In this document: positions 19,970 through 30,288 of the stretch, piece by piece
Layout: every line of letters starts with the position of its first letter
Position numbering within the stretch: the stretch's first letter is position 1
Source: an uncultured Clostridia bacterium
Lineage (GTDB): Bacteria > Bacillota > Clostridia > TANB77 > CAG-465
Direction of reading: 5' to 3'
Length of the DNA stretch: 64,000 bases
NCBI GenBank assembly: GCA_944383015.1
Contig: CALWOC010000004.1
Coordinates: 1 to 64,000, forward strand
Position numbers and translations under genes: made by a program
Notes under the pieces: generated by a model
The model's input: the letters and a program-made list of their open reading frames with translations, nothing else
The model's database searches: none
Told to the model about the DNA's origin: nothing

Positions 19970-22900
19970 TTAGACTTTTATATTCTTTCTACATGTACTT
20001 GAATAATGACAAAATTGGCAATAATTTTCCTTTTTATTAGGTGCAATTTTTACTTTACCACTAGAAAGCTCATCACCTATTTGTTCTAATACAAGTTTTG
20101 TTTCTCTACATAAATTTTCAAATTCTTCTTCTTCTAAAACTTTACTTGAATTTCTAGTAATACTTGTCTTTGTAACATCTATTAAGCTATCTTTTGAATT
20201 ATTTTCAAAATTTCTGTCCATTTTATTTAATATTTCTAAATCTTTTAAAAATATACCATTCATTTTTAGCTTTTTTAATAACTCTTTTTTTATTTTTTCA
20301 TTATCTTGCTCATACTGAGTAAGCGAAACAAGTTTATCTGACAAATTAAAGTACACCATTGCAGCAGGTATAATTTTTTTATCTTTTTTGTTTTCCATAA
20401 ATGCCATCATATAGCTTATTAGCTGTAATGATATTCCTTCTTTAATTTTATCTAATTTTAATTCTTTTCCACTTGATTTATAATCTACAACTCTTATATA
20501 TATATTATCTTTAAATTCTAAAAAATCTACTCTATCGATTTTCCCTATAATTTTCATTTTTTTACCATTTTCAAGCTCAATTTCCATTGGTAAAAAAGCG
20601 CTATTTTCTTTAAACTCAATTTCATATCCATATGGTTTAAATTCACTTTGATTATAACTTAATGCTACAGTTTTAACAACTTTTTTCATTGTATTAGTAA
20701 GTTTTCTTTTTAAAACCATATATCTTACACTCTGCTTTTGTTTTGTTAAATTTTTATCTATAAAATCATATATAATATTTTCCAATATATTCTCATACTC
20801 TTGCTTTATACTTTCTAAATCATCTTCTAATATTTCTTGCCACATTATATTTTTCTCTAGCAACTCTTTTGAAAATTCTTCAAGAACTCCATGCATAAAG
20901 CTACCAATTTCTAAAACATTAACTCTTGCCTCTTTATTTGGCTTAACTTTTAAAATATACTGCATAAAATATGAAAATGGACATTTTTTATATAATTCTA
21001 ATCTGCTTACACTAGTTTTAAATTCATCACTATATACAATATCCGTAATCTCTTTACTAAGTCTGCTATCGTCTTTTTTAAAATCTAAAATTTTAGAATA
21101 TTCACTATCTTTTTTAAAATACTCATAAACATTATATATCGTTTCTAGATTATCATTTTCATCTAAACTATTTAGCTTTTTTATTAACCACACAAAAAGC
21201 TCATCTTTAGAAGTCATATCATATATATCTACTTCTTCATCTTTTTTAGCAACTTTTCCTTTTATACAAATGTTTGCAATCTGCTCAATTAAAGTAATTA
21301 AACTAGATTTTCTTGTTGCTTTGCCATCAAGAGTTGATGCTGGAATTGTTACATAAATCTTTTCACTTACATTATTTAAAGCTTCATATATATTATAGTA
21401 TCCCATATTTAATTTAGTAACAGTAGTTTCTCTTAAATCAATTTCCCTTTCTTTTAGCATTTCTAAATCAGTATCGTTAAATATAATATCTTCTTTTACA
21501 CTTTCTGGAAATTTTCCTTCAACCACTCCAATAAAAAAAGCAATTTTTTTAGAATTAATTTTAGATACATTTATATCTACAAGCTCTAATCTATCTTTAG
21601 TAGGTGGAAGAGTACTAACTTTTATATCTTTTACAACTAAATTAAAAATATTACTAAAATCTTCAATTGATATTTCTTCATCCTTATACACTTTTACTAT
21701 AGAATCAAAAATATTTGTCAAAGCTTGCCATACTTGTTCTTCAAAGTTTACTTTATCTAGACTTATAATATCATCATTTAGTGGTCTTATAATAGAATAA
21801 AAATTATTAAATATATTATTTTCATTTAAGTGATTATATATCTGTTCTATTATAAATTTACTAGTTCCTCTTTTAATGTTTACAACAAAAGAATACATAT
21901 CTACTATCTTATTTTTAATACTATTTAGTTTTTCTAAATCATAGAAATTTTTATCATTATTTAACGTAAATGGAGTATCTATAAAATATTTATTTACATT
22001 AAATTCTTTCATATAATTTTCTATAAGGCAAATATCTTTTACATCTATATCTGTAAGTCCTTGTTTTAAGATATCAAAAATAAGCTCTAAATTTAATCCT
22101 TTTATACTTAAATTTAATATCCCTTGAATATATTTTACAAGTATAGATTCTGACAGTTTTTTATTTCTAGCAATATATATATCTAAATTATTTTCATAAA
22201 AAACTTTAGCTATTACATTTTGATACTCATCTGGATTTGTAGTATATATAGCAAAATCTGAATATCTATATCCCTCTTTTATTTTTTTAGAAATTATCTT
22301 TGCTACTTCATTAATTTCACTTAAAATATTTGTATACATTACAAATTCTATATTATTTATATTTATTTTTTGTATTTTTTCACTAGAATTTTTAAATAAA
22401 TTACTTGCAATATATTTTATATCTTGTTTTGCATTAAATAAATTTTCGTATTTTACAATATTTTCAACTGACACATTATTTTTATTTGCTAATGCACAAA
22501 GCCTTTTATACGTCTTGTTTGGAATTTCAAATATACTTGATGATATATATACATCCTCTATTCTTGCAATATCTGTATTAATTGTAATTATTACATCAAT
22601 TCCAAGCTTTAGTAATTTATCTATAAGTTTATACTCACTGTTAGAAAAGTTATTATATGAATCAAAATATACTTTTACTTTAGAACTATCTTTAAACCAT
22701 TCTGATTTATATATATTAGATATAAAAATATCCACTTCTTCAACAGAATCTATATATCTTGACTTTATCTTTTCTAAATATTTTTCATAAATAGACAATA
22801 CTTCTTTAAATTTTAAGTTTGTCCTTTTATCTTTTATTTCTAAATTGCTTATCTTTTCTGGATTAATATCACTCTTTCTAAATAAGTCCATATATATATC

Positions 22901-23260
22901 TAGCACATCTAAAAATCCTGGATAATTTTTCACTTTACTATATATATTAAAAAGATCTGGATTTTCTTTTATTACTTGTGTTAATATAATTTTTCTATCA
23001 AGTTTTGTTATATAGTCTTCTTCAATATGTAAATTTTGAAGTTTAAGTTCCTGTTCAATAAACTCTGTAATTGTAGTAATATTTACTCCAATAACACCGT
23101 TTTTACCTAATATTTTTATATATTCTTCCTCTGCTTTTGCCCTTGACTGAGAAGGAACAAAAAGAATAACATTTATATCATTTTTTAAGTCTTCTTCAAT
23201 CAGATTATATATATGAGATGTTTTTCCAGTCTTAGACTTTCCCAATATAAAATTAATCAT
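19970..23260 (-). CDS. addB: AddB subunit of the AddAB helicase-nuclease
   Basis: 1096 residues, close to the family's ~1160. An N-terminal Walker A (GKSKTGKTS, residues 8-16) heads an inactive helicase-like region. The C-terminal RecB-like nuclease has VDYKSSGKEL as its D..K core. Four cysteines of the AddB iron-sulfur staple are visible: one in CPFSYFMQY and three in CQFCHYSSTC at the C-terminus. AddAB resects double-strand breaks for RecA loading. It begins one base after scpB with its GAGGAG site inside scpB, so it is translationally coupled to it. addA, normally next door, is not downstream. Confidence 0.9.
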   Translation of the reverse strand: MINFILGKSKTGKTSHIYNLIEEDLKNDINVILFVPSQSRAKAEEEYIKILGKNGVIGVNITTITEFIEQELKLQNLHIEEDYITKLDRKIILTQVIKENPDLFNIYSKVKNYPGFLDVLDIYMDLFRKSDINPEKISNLEIKDKRTNLKFKEVLSIYEKYLEKIKSRYIDSVEEVDIFISNIYKSEWFKDSSKVKVYFDSYNNFSNSEYKLIDKLLKLGIDVIITINTDIARIEDVYISSSIFEIPNKTYKRLCALANKNNVSVENIVKYENLFNAKQDIKYIASNLFKNSSEKIQKININNIEFVMYTNILSEINEVAKIISKKIKEGYRYSDFAIYTTNPDEYQNVIAKVFYENNLDIYIARNKKLSESILVKYIQGILNLSIKGLNLELIFDILKQGLTDIDVKDICLIENYMKEFNVNKYFIDTPFTLNNDKNFYDLEKLNSIKNKIVDMYSFVVNIKRGTSKFIIEQIYNHLNENNIFNNFYSIIRPLNDDIISLDKVNFEEQVWQALTNIFDSIVKVYKDEEISIEDFSNIFNLVVKDIKVSTLPPTKDRLELVDINVSKINSKKIAFFIGVVEGKFPESVKEDIIFNDTDLEMLKEREIDLRETTVTKLNMGYYNIYEALNNVSEKIYVTIPASTLDGKATRKSSLITLIEQIANICIKGKVAKKDEEVDIYDMTSKDELFVWLIKKLNSLDENDNLETIYNVYEYFKKDSEYSKILDFKKDDSRLSKEITDIVYSDEFKTSVSRLELYKKCPFSYFMQYILKVKPNKEARVNVLEIGSFMHGVLEEFSKELLEKNIMWQEILEDDLESIKQEYENILENIIYDFIDKNLTKQKQSVRYMVLKRKLTNTMKKVVKTVALSYNQSEFKPYGYEIEFKENSAFLPMEIELENGKKMKIIGKIDRVDFLEFKDNIYIRVVDYKSSGKELKLDKIKEGISLQLISYMMAFMENKKDKKIIPAAMVYFNLSDKLVSLTQYEQDNEKIKKELLKKLKMNGIFLKDLEILNKMDRNFENNSKDSLIDVTKTSITRNSSKVLEEEEFENLCRETKLVLEQIGDELSSGKVKIAPNKKENYCQFCHYSSTCRKNIKV

Positions 23261-23261
23261 A

Positions 23262-23831
23262 CTACTCCTCTATTTTTTCCTCATTAGAATTCTCATAATC
23301 TTTTATTAACATCTGCTCATCTTTTATTTTAATGTTTTCATATTCTGGAAGTTCCTCTATTTTCTCTATTCCACATGAGCGTAAGAATTCATTCGTTACA
23401 CTATATGCTGCTGGTCTTCCAGGTAAATTAAGTCTTGCCACTTCCTCTACCAGTCCACATTCAAGTAGTCTACTAACTGCAAAATCACTATTTACTCCTC
23501 TAATTGCTTCAATTTCTGTTTTTGTTATTTTAGGATTATATGCAATGATTGCTAATGTTTCTTGAGCTGAAATAGATAAATTTTGTCTTTTAGTATTTTC
23601 AACAAATTTGCTTACTTGTTCATAATACTTATTATTTGTAACAAGCTGAATCATACCATTTACTGCTATTAAATTAACACCATTTCTATCATTATATTTT
23701 TCTTTTAAACTATCTACAGCTTTTTTTACATCTTCTTCTAAAATCTCTAAGGTATCTGCAAGCTCCTTTGTAGATATTTCCCTTCCTAGAGCAAATAATA
23801 TTGCTTCTACTACATTATTTAAATCTTCCAT
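23262..23831 (-). CDS. scpB: Segregation and condensation protein B
   Basis: 189 residues from the preferred ATG at 23831 (MEDLNN), which has AGGAGAGG at ideal distance; an upstream in-frame ATG overlaps that site. Two winged-helix domains with the family signature ISAQETLAIIAYNPKITKTEIEAIRGVNSD near residues 90-120 and GLVEEVARLNLPGRPAAYSVT. ScpB dimers join ScpA and SMC in bacterial condensin. SMC is encoded in this window at 39-43 kb; ScpA is not seen. The acidic C-terminal tail overlaps the addB ribosome site. Confidence 0.93.
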   Translation of the reverse strand: MEDLNNVVEAILFALGREISTKELADTLEILEEDVKKAVDSLKEKYNDRNGVNLIAVNGMIQLVTNNKYYEQVSKFVENTKRQNLSISAQETLAIIAYNPKITKTEIEAIRGVNSDFAVSRLLECGLVEEVARLNLPGRPAAYSVTNEFLRSCGIEKIEELPEYENIKIKDEQMLIKDYENSNEEKIEE

Positions 23832-23945
23832 ACTTTCCTCTCCTATCATTTCATGTTATTCTAGATTATATCAAATATATGTAATTTTTTAAAGTATTTT
23901 TAAATAACAATCTATAGTTTTATATGGTTAAATTAGCTTTTTTCC

Positions 23946-23974
23946 TTGTTTTTAAAATACCTTTATGTTATAAT
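23946..23974 (+). promoter_or_regulatory. Promoter of the ClpE-like gene
   Basis: TTGTTT (23946-23951), 17-base spacer, TATAAT (23969-23974), ~50 bases before the start. I see no clear CtsR heptad repeat nearby. Confidence 0.6.
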
Positions 23975-24025
23975 TTTTTATATTGTTTAGATAAAAAATA
24001 ATATAAATAGGAGATGATTAAAAAT

Positions 24026-26353
24026 ATGCTATGTTCTGTATGCAAAAAAAATCTGGCAGTAGTCTTTATAAATAAACTAGATAAAGACGGTAAGCCTACA
24101 GGAGAAACTACAGGATTATGTATTGAGTGTGCAAAAAAACAAGGCATTGATCCACTTGCTAATATCATGAAAGAAATGTCTAACATGAGTGAAGAAGATT
24201 TAGAAACTATGTCTTCTCAATTTGATAGCATGATGGGATCTCTTGATGGTATAGATGAACTTCAAGGATTAGATGATGATGAAGATAACAACAAAACTGG
24301 TGCTTTAGGAAATATTTTTGGAAATATTTTACCTTTTTCTAAAAATAACAAGAAAGATGACGAAAATAAAAATGATAAAAAGAAAAAGTCTAAAAAAACA
24401 AAGTATCTTGATACATTTGGTGAAAACTTAACTGAAAAAGCAAGACTTGGAAAACTAGATAAAGTAATTGGTAGAGATGTAGAACTTCAAAGAATGATTC
24501 AAATTCTTAATAGACGTTCAAAAAACAATCCTGCATTAATAGGAGAACCAGGCGTTGGTAAAACAGCAGTAATCAATGCTCTTGCTATGAAAATAGTTTC
24601 TGGAGAAGTTCCTGGTAAACTTGTAAATAAAGAAGTATATTTAATAGATATGACTTCTCTTGTAGCAGGAACTCAATTTAGAGGACAATTTGAATCAAGA
24701 GTAAAAGGCTTAATAGATGAATGTAAATCTCTTGGAAATGTTATCCTTGCAATAGACGAAGTTCACAACATTGTTGGAGGACTTGAGCATGATAATTCAA
24801 TGAATGCTGCCAACATGCTAAAACCTGCACTTGCTAATGGTTCTGTTCAACTTATTGGTGCTACTACTTTAAAAGAATATAGACAATATATTGAAAAAGA
24901 TAGTGCTTTAGAAAGAAGATTTCAACCAGTAATGATTGATGAACCTAGTGAAGAAGATTGTTTTAAGATTTTAAAAGGAATAAAAGGATATTACGAAAAC
25001 TTTCATAAAGTTAAAATACCAGATGAAACTTTACATTATGCAGTAAATCTATCTAGTAAGTATATTCATGATAGATTTTTACCAGATAAGGCAATTGACC
25101 TTTTAGATGAAGCTTGTGCTAGAGTAAATCTTGAAGATTTAAATCTTGCAAAAATTGAAAAAGTTCAAAAAGAGCTAGATGAAGCTATTGCTCAAGAACA
25201 AGAAATTCAAGAAGAACTTGCAAAAGCTGCAGATGTTAAAGAAAATCCAGGTAATACAGATAACTCAGTATATGAAAGAGCTGCAAAAAACAAAGAAATA
25301 AAATGTAAATTAAAATCTACACTTGATGAACTCATTGCAAAATCTAAACCACAAGAAGTTACATATGATAATATTGCACAAGTTGTAGAACTTTGGACAA
25401 AAATTCCTGTTATGAGAATAAAAACTTCCGATACTGAGAAACTTCTTTCTTTAAAAGAAAACTTATCTAAAAAAATAATTGGTCAAGATTATGCTATAAA
25501 TAAACTATCTAATGCAATATTAAGAAAAAGAGCAAATATTACATCAACTAAAAGACCACCTTCATTTATATTTGTTGGTCCTACCGGTGTTGGTAAAACA
25601 GCTCTTGTAAAAGCATTAGCTTACGAGCTATTTGATAATGAAGATGCTGTAATTAAGCTTGACATGTCTGAGTATATGGAATCTAACTCTACTTCAAAAC
25701 TAATTGGATCTCCTCCTGGATATGTTGGATATGACGAGGCTGGTCAATTGACAGAAAAAATACGTAGAAATCCATATAGTATTGTATTATTTGATGAAAT
25801 TGAAAAAGCTCATCCTAGTGTATATAATATATTACTTCAAATTTTAGATGAAGGAATTTTAACTGATTCTCAAGGAAGAAGTGTTTCATTTAAGCATACT
25901 ATAATTGTTCTAACATCTAATTTAGGAACTAACTTTAAATCTGATGGATATGGTTTTGCTAATAATCACATAGAAAATGAAATGCTAGAAAACAAAACAG
26001 CAGAAGCTTTAAAAGAATTCTTTAGTCCTGAATTTTTAAATAGAATTGATGATATAGTAACATTTAACAAACTAGATGATAATACTATACTTAAAATTTC
26101 AGAACTTATGATAAAAGAACTTCAAGCTGATACTAAAACTAAAAATATATTATTTGAATATACACCTGCAGTTGTAAAATTTATAGCAGACAAAGGTCAC
26201 AGTGATAAATTTGGTGCAAGACCTCTAAGAAGGGCTATTCAAACATATATTGAAGATATACTTGCTGTTGGATTTATAAAAAATGAAATAAAAGAAAATA
26301 AAGTATATAAACTTGACATAGATAAAGAAAACGATAAGATAATAATTAAATAG
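24026..26353 (+). CDS. ClpE-like AAA+ unfoldase with N-terminal zinc finger
   Basis: About 775 residues from ATG at 24026; a nearer ATG at 24014 touches the AGGAG site. An N-terminal C4 zinc finger (Cys 3, 6, 32, 35) replaces the Clp-N repeats of ClpC, as in ClpE. A charged linker of ~90 residues precedes the first AAA+ ring (Walker A GEPGVGKT at 173-180, Walker B ILAIDEVHN). After a helical linker comes the second ring (GPTGVGKT, VLFDEIEKAHP). After LTSNLG the loop GYGF aligns with the ClpP-docking VGF of ClpC, so it probably feeds ClpP, with Tyr in place of the usual aliphatic residue. Monocistronic between promoter and terminator. Confidence 0.88.
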   Translation: MLCSVCKKNLAVVFINKLDKDGKPTGETTGLCIECAKKQGIDPLANIMKEMSNMSEEDLETMSSQFDSMMGSLDGIDELQGLDDDEDNNKTGALGNIFGNILPFSKNNKKDDENKNDKKKKSKKTKYLDTFGENLTEKARLGKLDKVIGRDVELQRMIQILNRRSKNNPALIGEPGVGKTAVINALAMKIVSGEVPGKLVNKEVYLIDMTSLVAGTQFRGQFESRVKGLIDECKSLGNVILAIDEVHNIVGGLEHDNSMNAANMLKPALANGSVQLIGATTLKEYRQYIEKDSALERRFQPVMIDEPSEEDCFKILKGIKGYYENFHKVKIPDETLHYAVNLSSKYIHDRFLPDKAIDLLDEACARVNLEDLNLAKIEKVQKELDEAIAQEQEIQEELAKAADVKENPGNTDNSVYERAAKNKEIKCKLKSTLDELIAKSKPQEVTYDNIAQVVELWTKIPVMRIKTSDTEKLLSLKENLSKKIIGQDYAINKLSNAILRKRANITSTKRPPSFIFVGPTGVGKTALVKALAYELFDNEDAVIKLDMSEYMESNSTSKLIGSPPGYVGYDEAGQLTEKIRRNPYSIVLFDEIEKAHPSVYNILLQILDEGILTDSQGRSVSFKHTIIVLTSNLGTNFKSDGYGFANNHIENEMLENKTAEALKEFFSPEFLNRIDDIVTFNKLDDNTILKISELMIKELQADTKTKNILFEYTPAVVKFIADKGHSDKFGARPLRRAIQTYIEDILAVGFIKNEIKENKVYKLDIDKENDKIIIK

Positions 26354-26354
26354 T

Positions 26355-26386
26355 AAAAAGGGAAACATTGCTTTGTTTCCCTTTTT
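26355..26386. terminator. Bidirectional terminator after the ClpE-like gene
   Basis: Arms 26355-26367 (AAAAAGGGAAACA) and 26374-26386 with loop TTGCTT, between converging genes. Confidence 0.85.
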
Positions 26387-27396
26387 TACTTATTTACTTC
26401 TGTACTATACCAGTAATAATTTCCTGAATCATCTAACTTAAATGTATGTTTATAATTTACTCCGTCTGATTCTAAATACTTATTTAGAAACTCATCTTTT
26501 GACATGTTTTCAAGTAATGAATTTCCATTTGAATAAGTTTCAAGTACATCATCTTTTACTATATTACTCTGACTTGAATCTGAATATACTGTCCATAAGT
26601 TTCCTTCTGAGCTAGTCTTTGTTTGATTCATAGCTATAAAATCTTCATAAATATATACCTCTGTTCCCTCTTCATTTGATTCACATTTAGTTATATTAGT
26701 TTTATATGTGAAGCTACTTCCGCCTCCACCCATATATGAGTGTCCATAAAAACAATTATCTTCTGGAACATATTCATATACATAACCCATTCCATTATCT
26801 GCATCAATAAGAGGAATTTCTTTGTCTTCTCCATATATGCTTTTATATTTTTTAGATGCATTCTTTATCTCAATTTTCTCTGCATAATAGCGAGCTATCT
26901 CTTGCTCTGTATAACTCATTTTATTATCAAGCTTTGATGATATTTGGCTTAAATTTATTTTTGTACGCTTTGAATTATTTAATGTATATAATAATTTATT
27001 ATTATCAGATAAAGAATCAAATGTTGTTTTATCTGTGTTATATACAAGTGGTAAAAAAGTATTAAATGTAGTTAATTTTCCATATAAAAGTGTAATAAAA
27101 TCTCCGTCTACATTCAAATTAAGTTTTCTTACCTCTTTTACTACTTCTTTTACTTCTGTATTTTCATCATTTGCTAAATTTTCTTCTTGAACTTCTTGAT
27201 TTTTTTCATTAACTATTCTATCTCCAAAAAATATCAAAAACATTAGTGCGGTAAGTACTGCTCCTATTAATATAAGTATAACTGATAAGAAAACACTAGG
27301 CTTTCTTCTTTCTAGTACTACTTTTGTTTCTATATTTTTATTTACATCTATTTTTTCTTTTTTATTATCTACCTTCTCTAGGTCATTATTTTTCAT
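26386..27396 (-). CDS. Anchored extracytoplasmic protein of unknown function
   Basis: 336 residues, family not recognised. A short basic cytoplasmic tail, one membrane segment at ~34-57, an acidic stalk (~60-85, rich in E, N, V), then ~250 residues outside the membrane. That part contains a Gly/Ser stretch (YMGGGGSSFTYK) and a conserved-looking Cys-containing segment. It may be a bitopic sensor or wall-associated protein; nothing decides. ATG follows ATAGGAGGGG. The next gene upstream ends 50 bases before its start, so it is probably the last gene of a comEC-BofC-like run. Confidence 0.6.
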   Translation of the reverse strand: MKNNDLEKVDNKKEKIDVNKNIETKVVLERRKPSVFLSVILILIGAVLTALMFLIFFGDRIVNEKNQEVQEENLANDENTEVKEVVKEVRKLNLNVDGDFITLLYGKLTTFNTFLPLVYNTDKTTFDSLSDNNKLLYTLNNSKRTKINLSQISSKLDNKMSYTEQEIARYYAEKIEIKNASKKYKSIYGEDKEIPLIDADNGMGYVYEYVPEDNCFYGHSYMGGGGSSFTYKTNITKCESNEEGTEVYIYEDFIAMNQTKTSSEGNLWTVYSDSSQSNIVKDDVLETYSNGNSLLENMSKDEFLNKYLESDGVNYKHTFKLDDSGNYYWYSTEVNK

Positions 27397-27445
27397 ACAA
27401 CCCCTCCTATTTTTAGCTTAACATAACCTAGAATAATTTTCAATA

Positions 27446-28045
27446 CTAGCTTTCTAAATCTTCAATAAATCTATTTAGTTCTTCTTTTGAATTAATGTAT
27501 GTACCTTTTTGTACCATTTCTTTTAGTTCTTTTCTTAAATTATTAATATTTACATCTTTTACTGTCATAAATAATGTACTTTTATTTTCACCTTGAATTG
27601 AATATACATTAATTTTATCATCTTCAAGAATTACTTTAAAATGGTTTGGACAGTTTTCATTTATACTTCTTGAATATACAATTTTATCTTCAGTTTCTGT
27701 TTTTATAGTATAAACTAAACCTTTTTCTTCTTGATAATTTTTCTCTTCCTCTTTTACTTTATCCATAGTAGTTCCATACTCTACTTTACTTGTTACAACA
27801 CTCTCATTGCATACAGTATAATTATCTTCATAAACTACTGTTATATCATAAGTCTTAGTAGATGCAGTTATTAACAGTTCATTATTGGTAACCAAATCAT
27901 AATTATTTGCAAACTCAACTGCACTAGTATTATCTATATTTAAGCTATCTAAAGATACTGTTTTAATATAACCTACTCCAATTCCAACAAATAATAATAC
28001 TACTAAAGATAAACAATATAATATTTTTTCTTTTACATCAATCAT
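27446..28045 (-). CDS. Anchored protein with a BofC-C-like C-terminal domain
   Basis: About 199 residues from ATG at 28045 (MIDVKEK), which has AGGTGAT upstream; an in-frame ATG 48 bases earlier lacks one. One membrane segment at ~8-28, then an exported region. The last ~55 residues (pattern KINVYSIQ, LFMTVKDVNINNLRKEL, GTYINSKEELNRFIED) resemble the C-terminal domain of BofC, a forespore protein that in Bacillus restrains SpoIVB signalling. The domain also occurs in unrelated clostridial envelope proteins, so a checkpoint role is not shown. It follows comEC after about 50 bases. Confidence 0.5.
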   Translation of the reverse strand: MIDVKEKILYCLSLVVLLFVGIGVGYIKTVSLDSLNIDNTSAVEFANNYDLVTNNELLITASTKTYDITVVYEDNYTVCNESVVTSKVEYGTTMDKVKEEEKNYQEEKGLVYTIKTETEDKIVYSRSINENCPNHFKVILEDDKINVYSIQGENKSTLFMTVKDVNINNLRKELKEMVQKGTYINSKEELNRFIEDLES

Positions 28046-28094
28046 AATATCACCTATATAAATATGTTTTACATATTTATATATAATATACATT

Positions 28095-30194
28095 TTAAAA
28101 CTTAATTGCTCCTACTTTTTCTGTAACATAAACTTTAAATTTATATTTATTTAATAATTCTATAACACTACTATCTGGATGTCCATATACCTCTTTTTCA
28201 GCAGATATAATAGCACTAGTATTATTAGATATTTTAGATAAAAAACCTTCGTCACTTGAAGTCTTTGATCCATGATGCGATACTTGCAAAATATCTATAT
28301 TAGATATTTTGCTTGCATCTACATTGCTTAAAAAATCTTGCTCTGTATTTTTAGTTGAATCACCCATAAACAAAATATTTTTATTATTAAATTTCACTAA
28401 AAAAATTGTAGAATTTGCATTCTCAACATCCTTATCTAGTATTTTATTTTTATTACTAACTATTTCAATTTCTACGTCCCCTACTTTTATTTTATCTAAA
28501 AATGTAAGTTCCAATTTAGAGATCCTATTCTCTCTAATTATATTTTTAACATCATAATATAGTTCTGTTTTTATTACTGGTCTAACATAACCTATTCTAC
28601 ATATATCTATATTATTTTCAAGTAAAGTTTCAATACCATTTATATGATCACTATGCATATGAGTAAGTAAAATTAAATCTATTTTTCTTATATTTTTTGC
28701 TTGTAAATAGTTACTCATAATATATCCTGCGTTTCCTTCTCTTGTAGAACCAATATCTACAATGATATTTTTATTATTACTATGTATTAATGCCATATTT
28801 CCTTGACCAACATTGAAAAAAATAATATACTTCTCAAAATACATAACATAAATGTACCAAATTATAATATAACTTATACTCACAGTTTTTAAAATCTTTA
28901 ATATATATTTTAAAATATTACGATTATTCCATGAAATTAATATTACTTTTTTCCCATAAAGATATATTAATAACACCACATAATATGATATAAATACTAA
29001 AATAGATAATTTTGGAAAATTAATACTAAAATAATTAATTCTATCTAAAATTTGAACTTGAAACATGAAAAAATATAATATATATTTACAAATTAAAATT
29101 AGAATATCTGAAACTACAGGAATAAAAAACATTATAAATAAATTAAAACTACATATCATTAACATATTTAATGAAAATGATGTAAATAAATTAGAAACTA
29201 TACTAATTAATGGGAACTCTCCAAAATAGTACAACTGAAATGGAAGTAATAAAATTTGTGAACTAATTGTCATTGAAATATTTTTAATAGCAAATTCAAA
29301 TCTTTTTTTATTTTTTATTAATATATATAACTTAGATTCTACTTGAGCATTAAAAATATTCATACTTAAAACTGATAAAAATGAAAATATAATCGATATA
29401 TTAAAAATATAGTATGGATTAATAATTAAAATTATACCCAAAGTAATACTCCACCTTGTAAAAAAATTACTATCTTTTAACAACAATTTTAGTATATACA
29501 TAATAATTGCTCTTAAAAGAGAAATATTAAATGATGAGATAATATAAAAATAAATAAGTAAAACACATTTAATAGTATTATTTTTCTTACAACTAGTCAT
29601 ATTTTCAAAAGCAAGTAATAAATACACAATTTGTCCACCAGATACACATAAAATATGTCCTAATCCTATATTAGTAAATTTCTCTTCTATATCATTATCT
29701 AAAAGTGTATCTTCTCCAAATATAATGCTCTTATATAAATTTGAATATTGGCTATCAATTTTTTCATCTATTTTTTCATACATTTTACTTCTTAAATTAT
29801 TTATAAAACTCATTTTTAAGTTAGTATTTTCTTTTTTATTAATAACCTTTATGCAATAAATTCTTGATACAAAACAGTTAGAATTAAGATACATTTTATA
29901 ATTAAATTCATAAGGGTTATTATATTTTTTATTTTCATAATTACTACAAAGTATTTTTAATCTATCACCATAATCATATAAACTATTATCTTTAATATAT
30001 AGTAAGAACTTATCATTATTGTATTTTACTACATAAGTTATTGCCTCTTCTGTAACTTTTTCTACACTTATTATATCAACTGTAATAACTTTATTTTCCC
30101 AATTATCGTACTTAAAATTATATAAATATATAGTGTTTGCTATTCTAAATACTAAAACAAAAAATATAAAAACAAATATCTTTTTTACTCTCAT
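28095..30194 (-). CDS. comEC: ComEC/Rec2-family DNA uptake protein
   Basis: 699 residues. An N-terminal OB-like region of ~120 residues follows the first membrane segment. The competence membrane domain (~150-440, GHILCVSGGQIVYLLLAF) and a C-terminal metallo-beta-lactamase domain with LLTHMHSDHINGIE, FMGDSTKNTE and VSHHGSKTSSDE complete the canonical three-part architecture. In competent bacteria ComEC carries single-stranded DNA across the membrane. No other competence genes are nearby. The start lacks a strong ribosome site but begins a good signal (MRVKKIFVFIFF). Confidence 0.9.
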   Translation of the reverse strand: MRVKKIFVFIFFVLVFRIANTIYLYNFKYDNWENKVITVDIISVEKVTEEAITYVVKYNNDKFLLYIKDNSLYDYGDRLKILCSNYENKKYNNPYEFNYKMYLNSNCFVSRIYCIKVINKKENTNLKMSFINNLRSKMYEKIDEKIDSQYSNLYKSIIFGEDTLLDNDIEEKFTNIGLGHILCVSGGQIVYLLLAFENMTSCKKNNTIKCVLLIYFYIISSFNISLLRAIIMYILKLLLKDSNFFTRWSITLGIILIINPYYIFNISIIFSFLSVLSMNIFNAQVESKLYILIKNKKRFEFAIKNISMTISSQILLLPFQLYYFGEFPLISIVSNLFTSFSLNMLMICSFNLFIMFFIPVVSDILILICKYILYFFMFQVQILDRINYFSINFPKLSILVFISYYVVLLIYLYGKKVILISWNNRNILKYILKILKTVSISYIIIWYIYVMYFEKYIIFFNVGQGNMALIHSNNKNIIVDIGSTREGNAGYIMSNYLQAKNIRKIDLILLTHMHSDHINGIETLLENNIDICRIGYVRPVIKTELYYDVKNIIRENRISKLELTFLDKIKVGDVEIEIVSNKNKILDKDVENANSTIFLVKFNNKNILFMGDSTKNTEQDFLSNVDASKISNIDILQVSHHGSKTSSDEGFLSKISNNTSAIISAEKEVYGHPDSSVIELLNKYKFKVYVTEKVGAIKF

Positions 30195-30288
30195 AAGATT
30201 TAATTATAATAAATATCAATAATTTATCAATATTTTGTGTAGTTAACTATATAGCTAAATTTGTCATATACTCTAAAAGGAGGTTTTT

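Noticed and set aside
30243-30272. CATATACT before the glycosyltransferase as a sigma-E promoter
   Set aside because: The -10-like box is only a few bases from the ribosome site and no good -35 stands at the right distance; left open.
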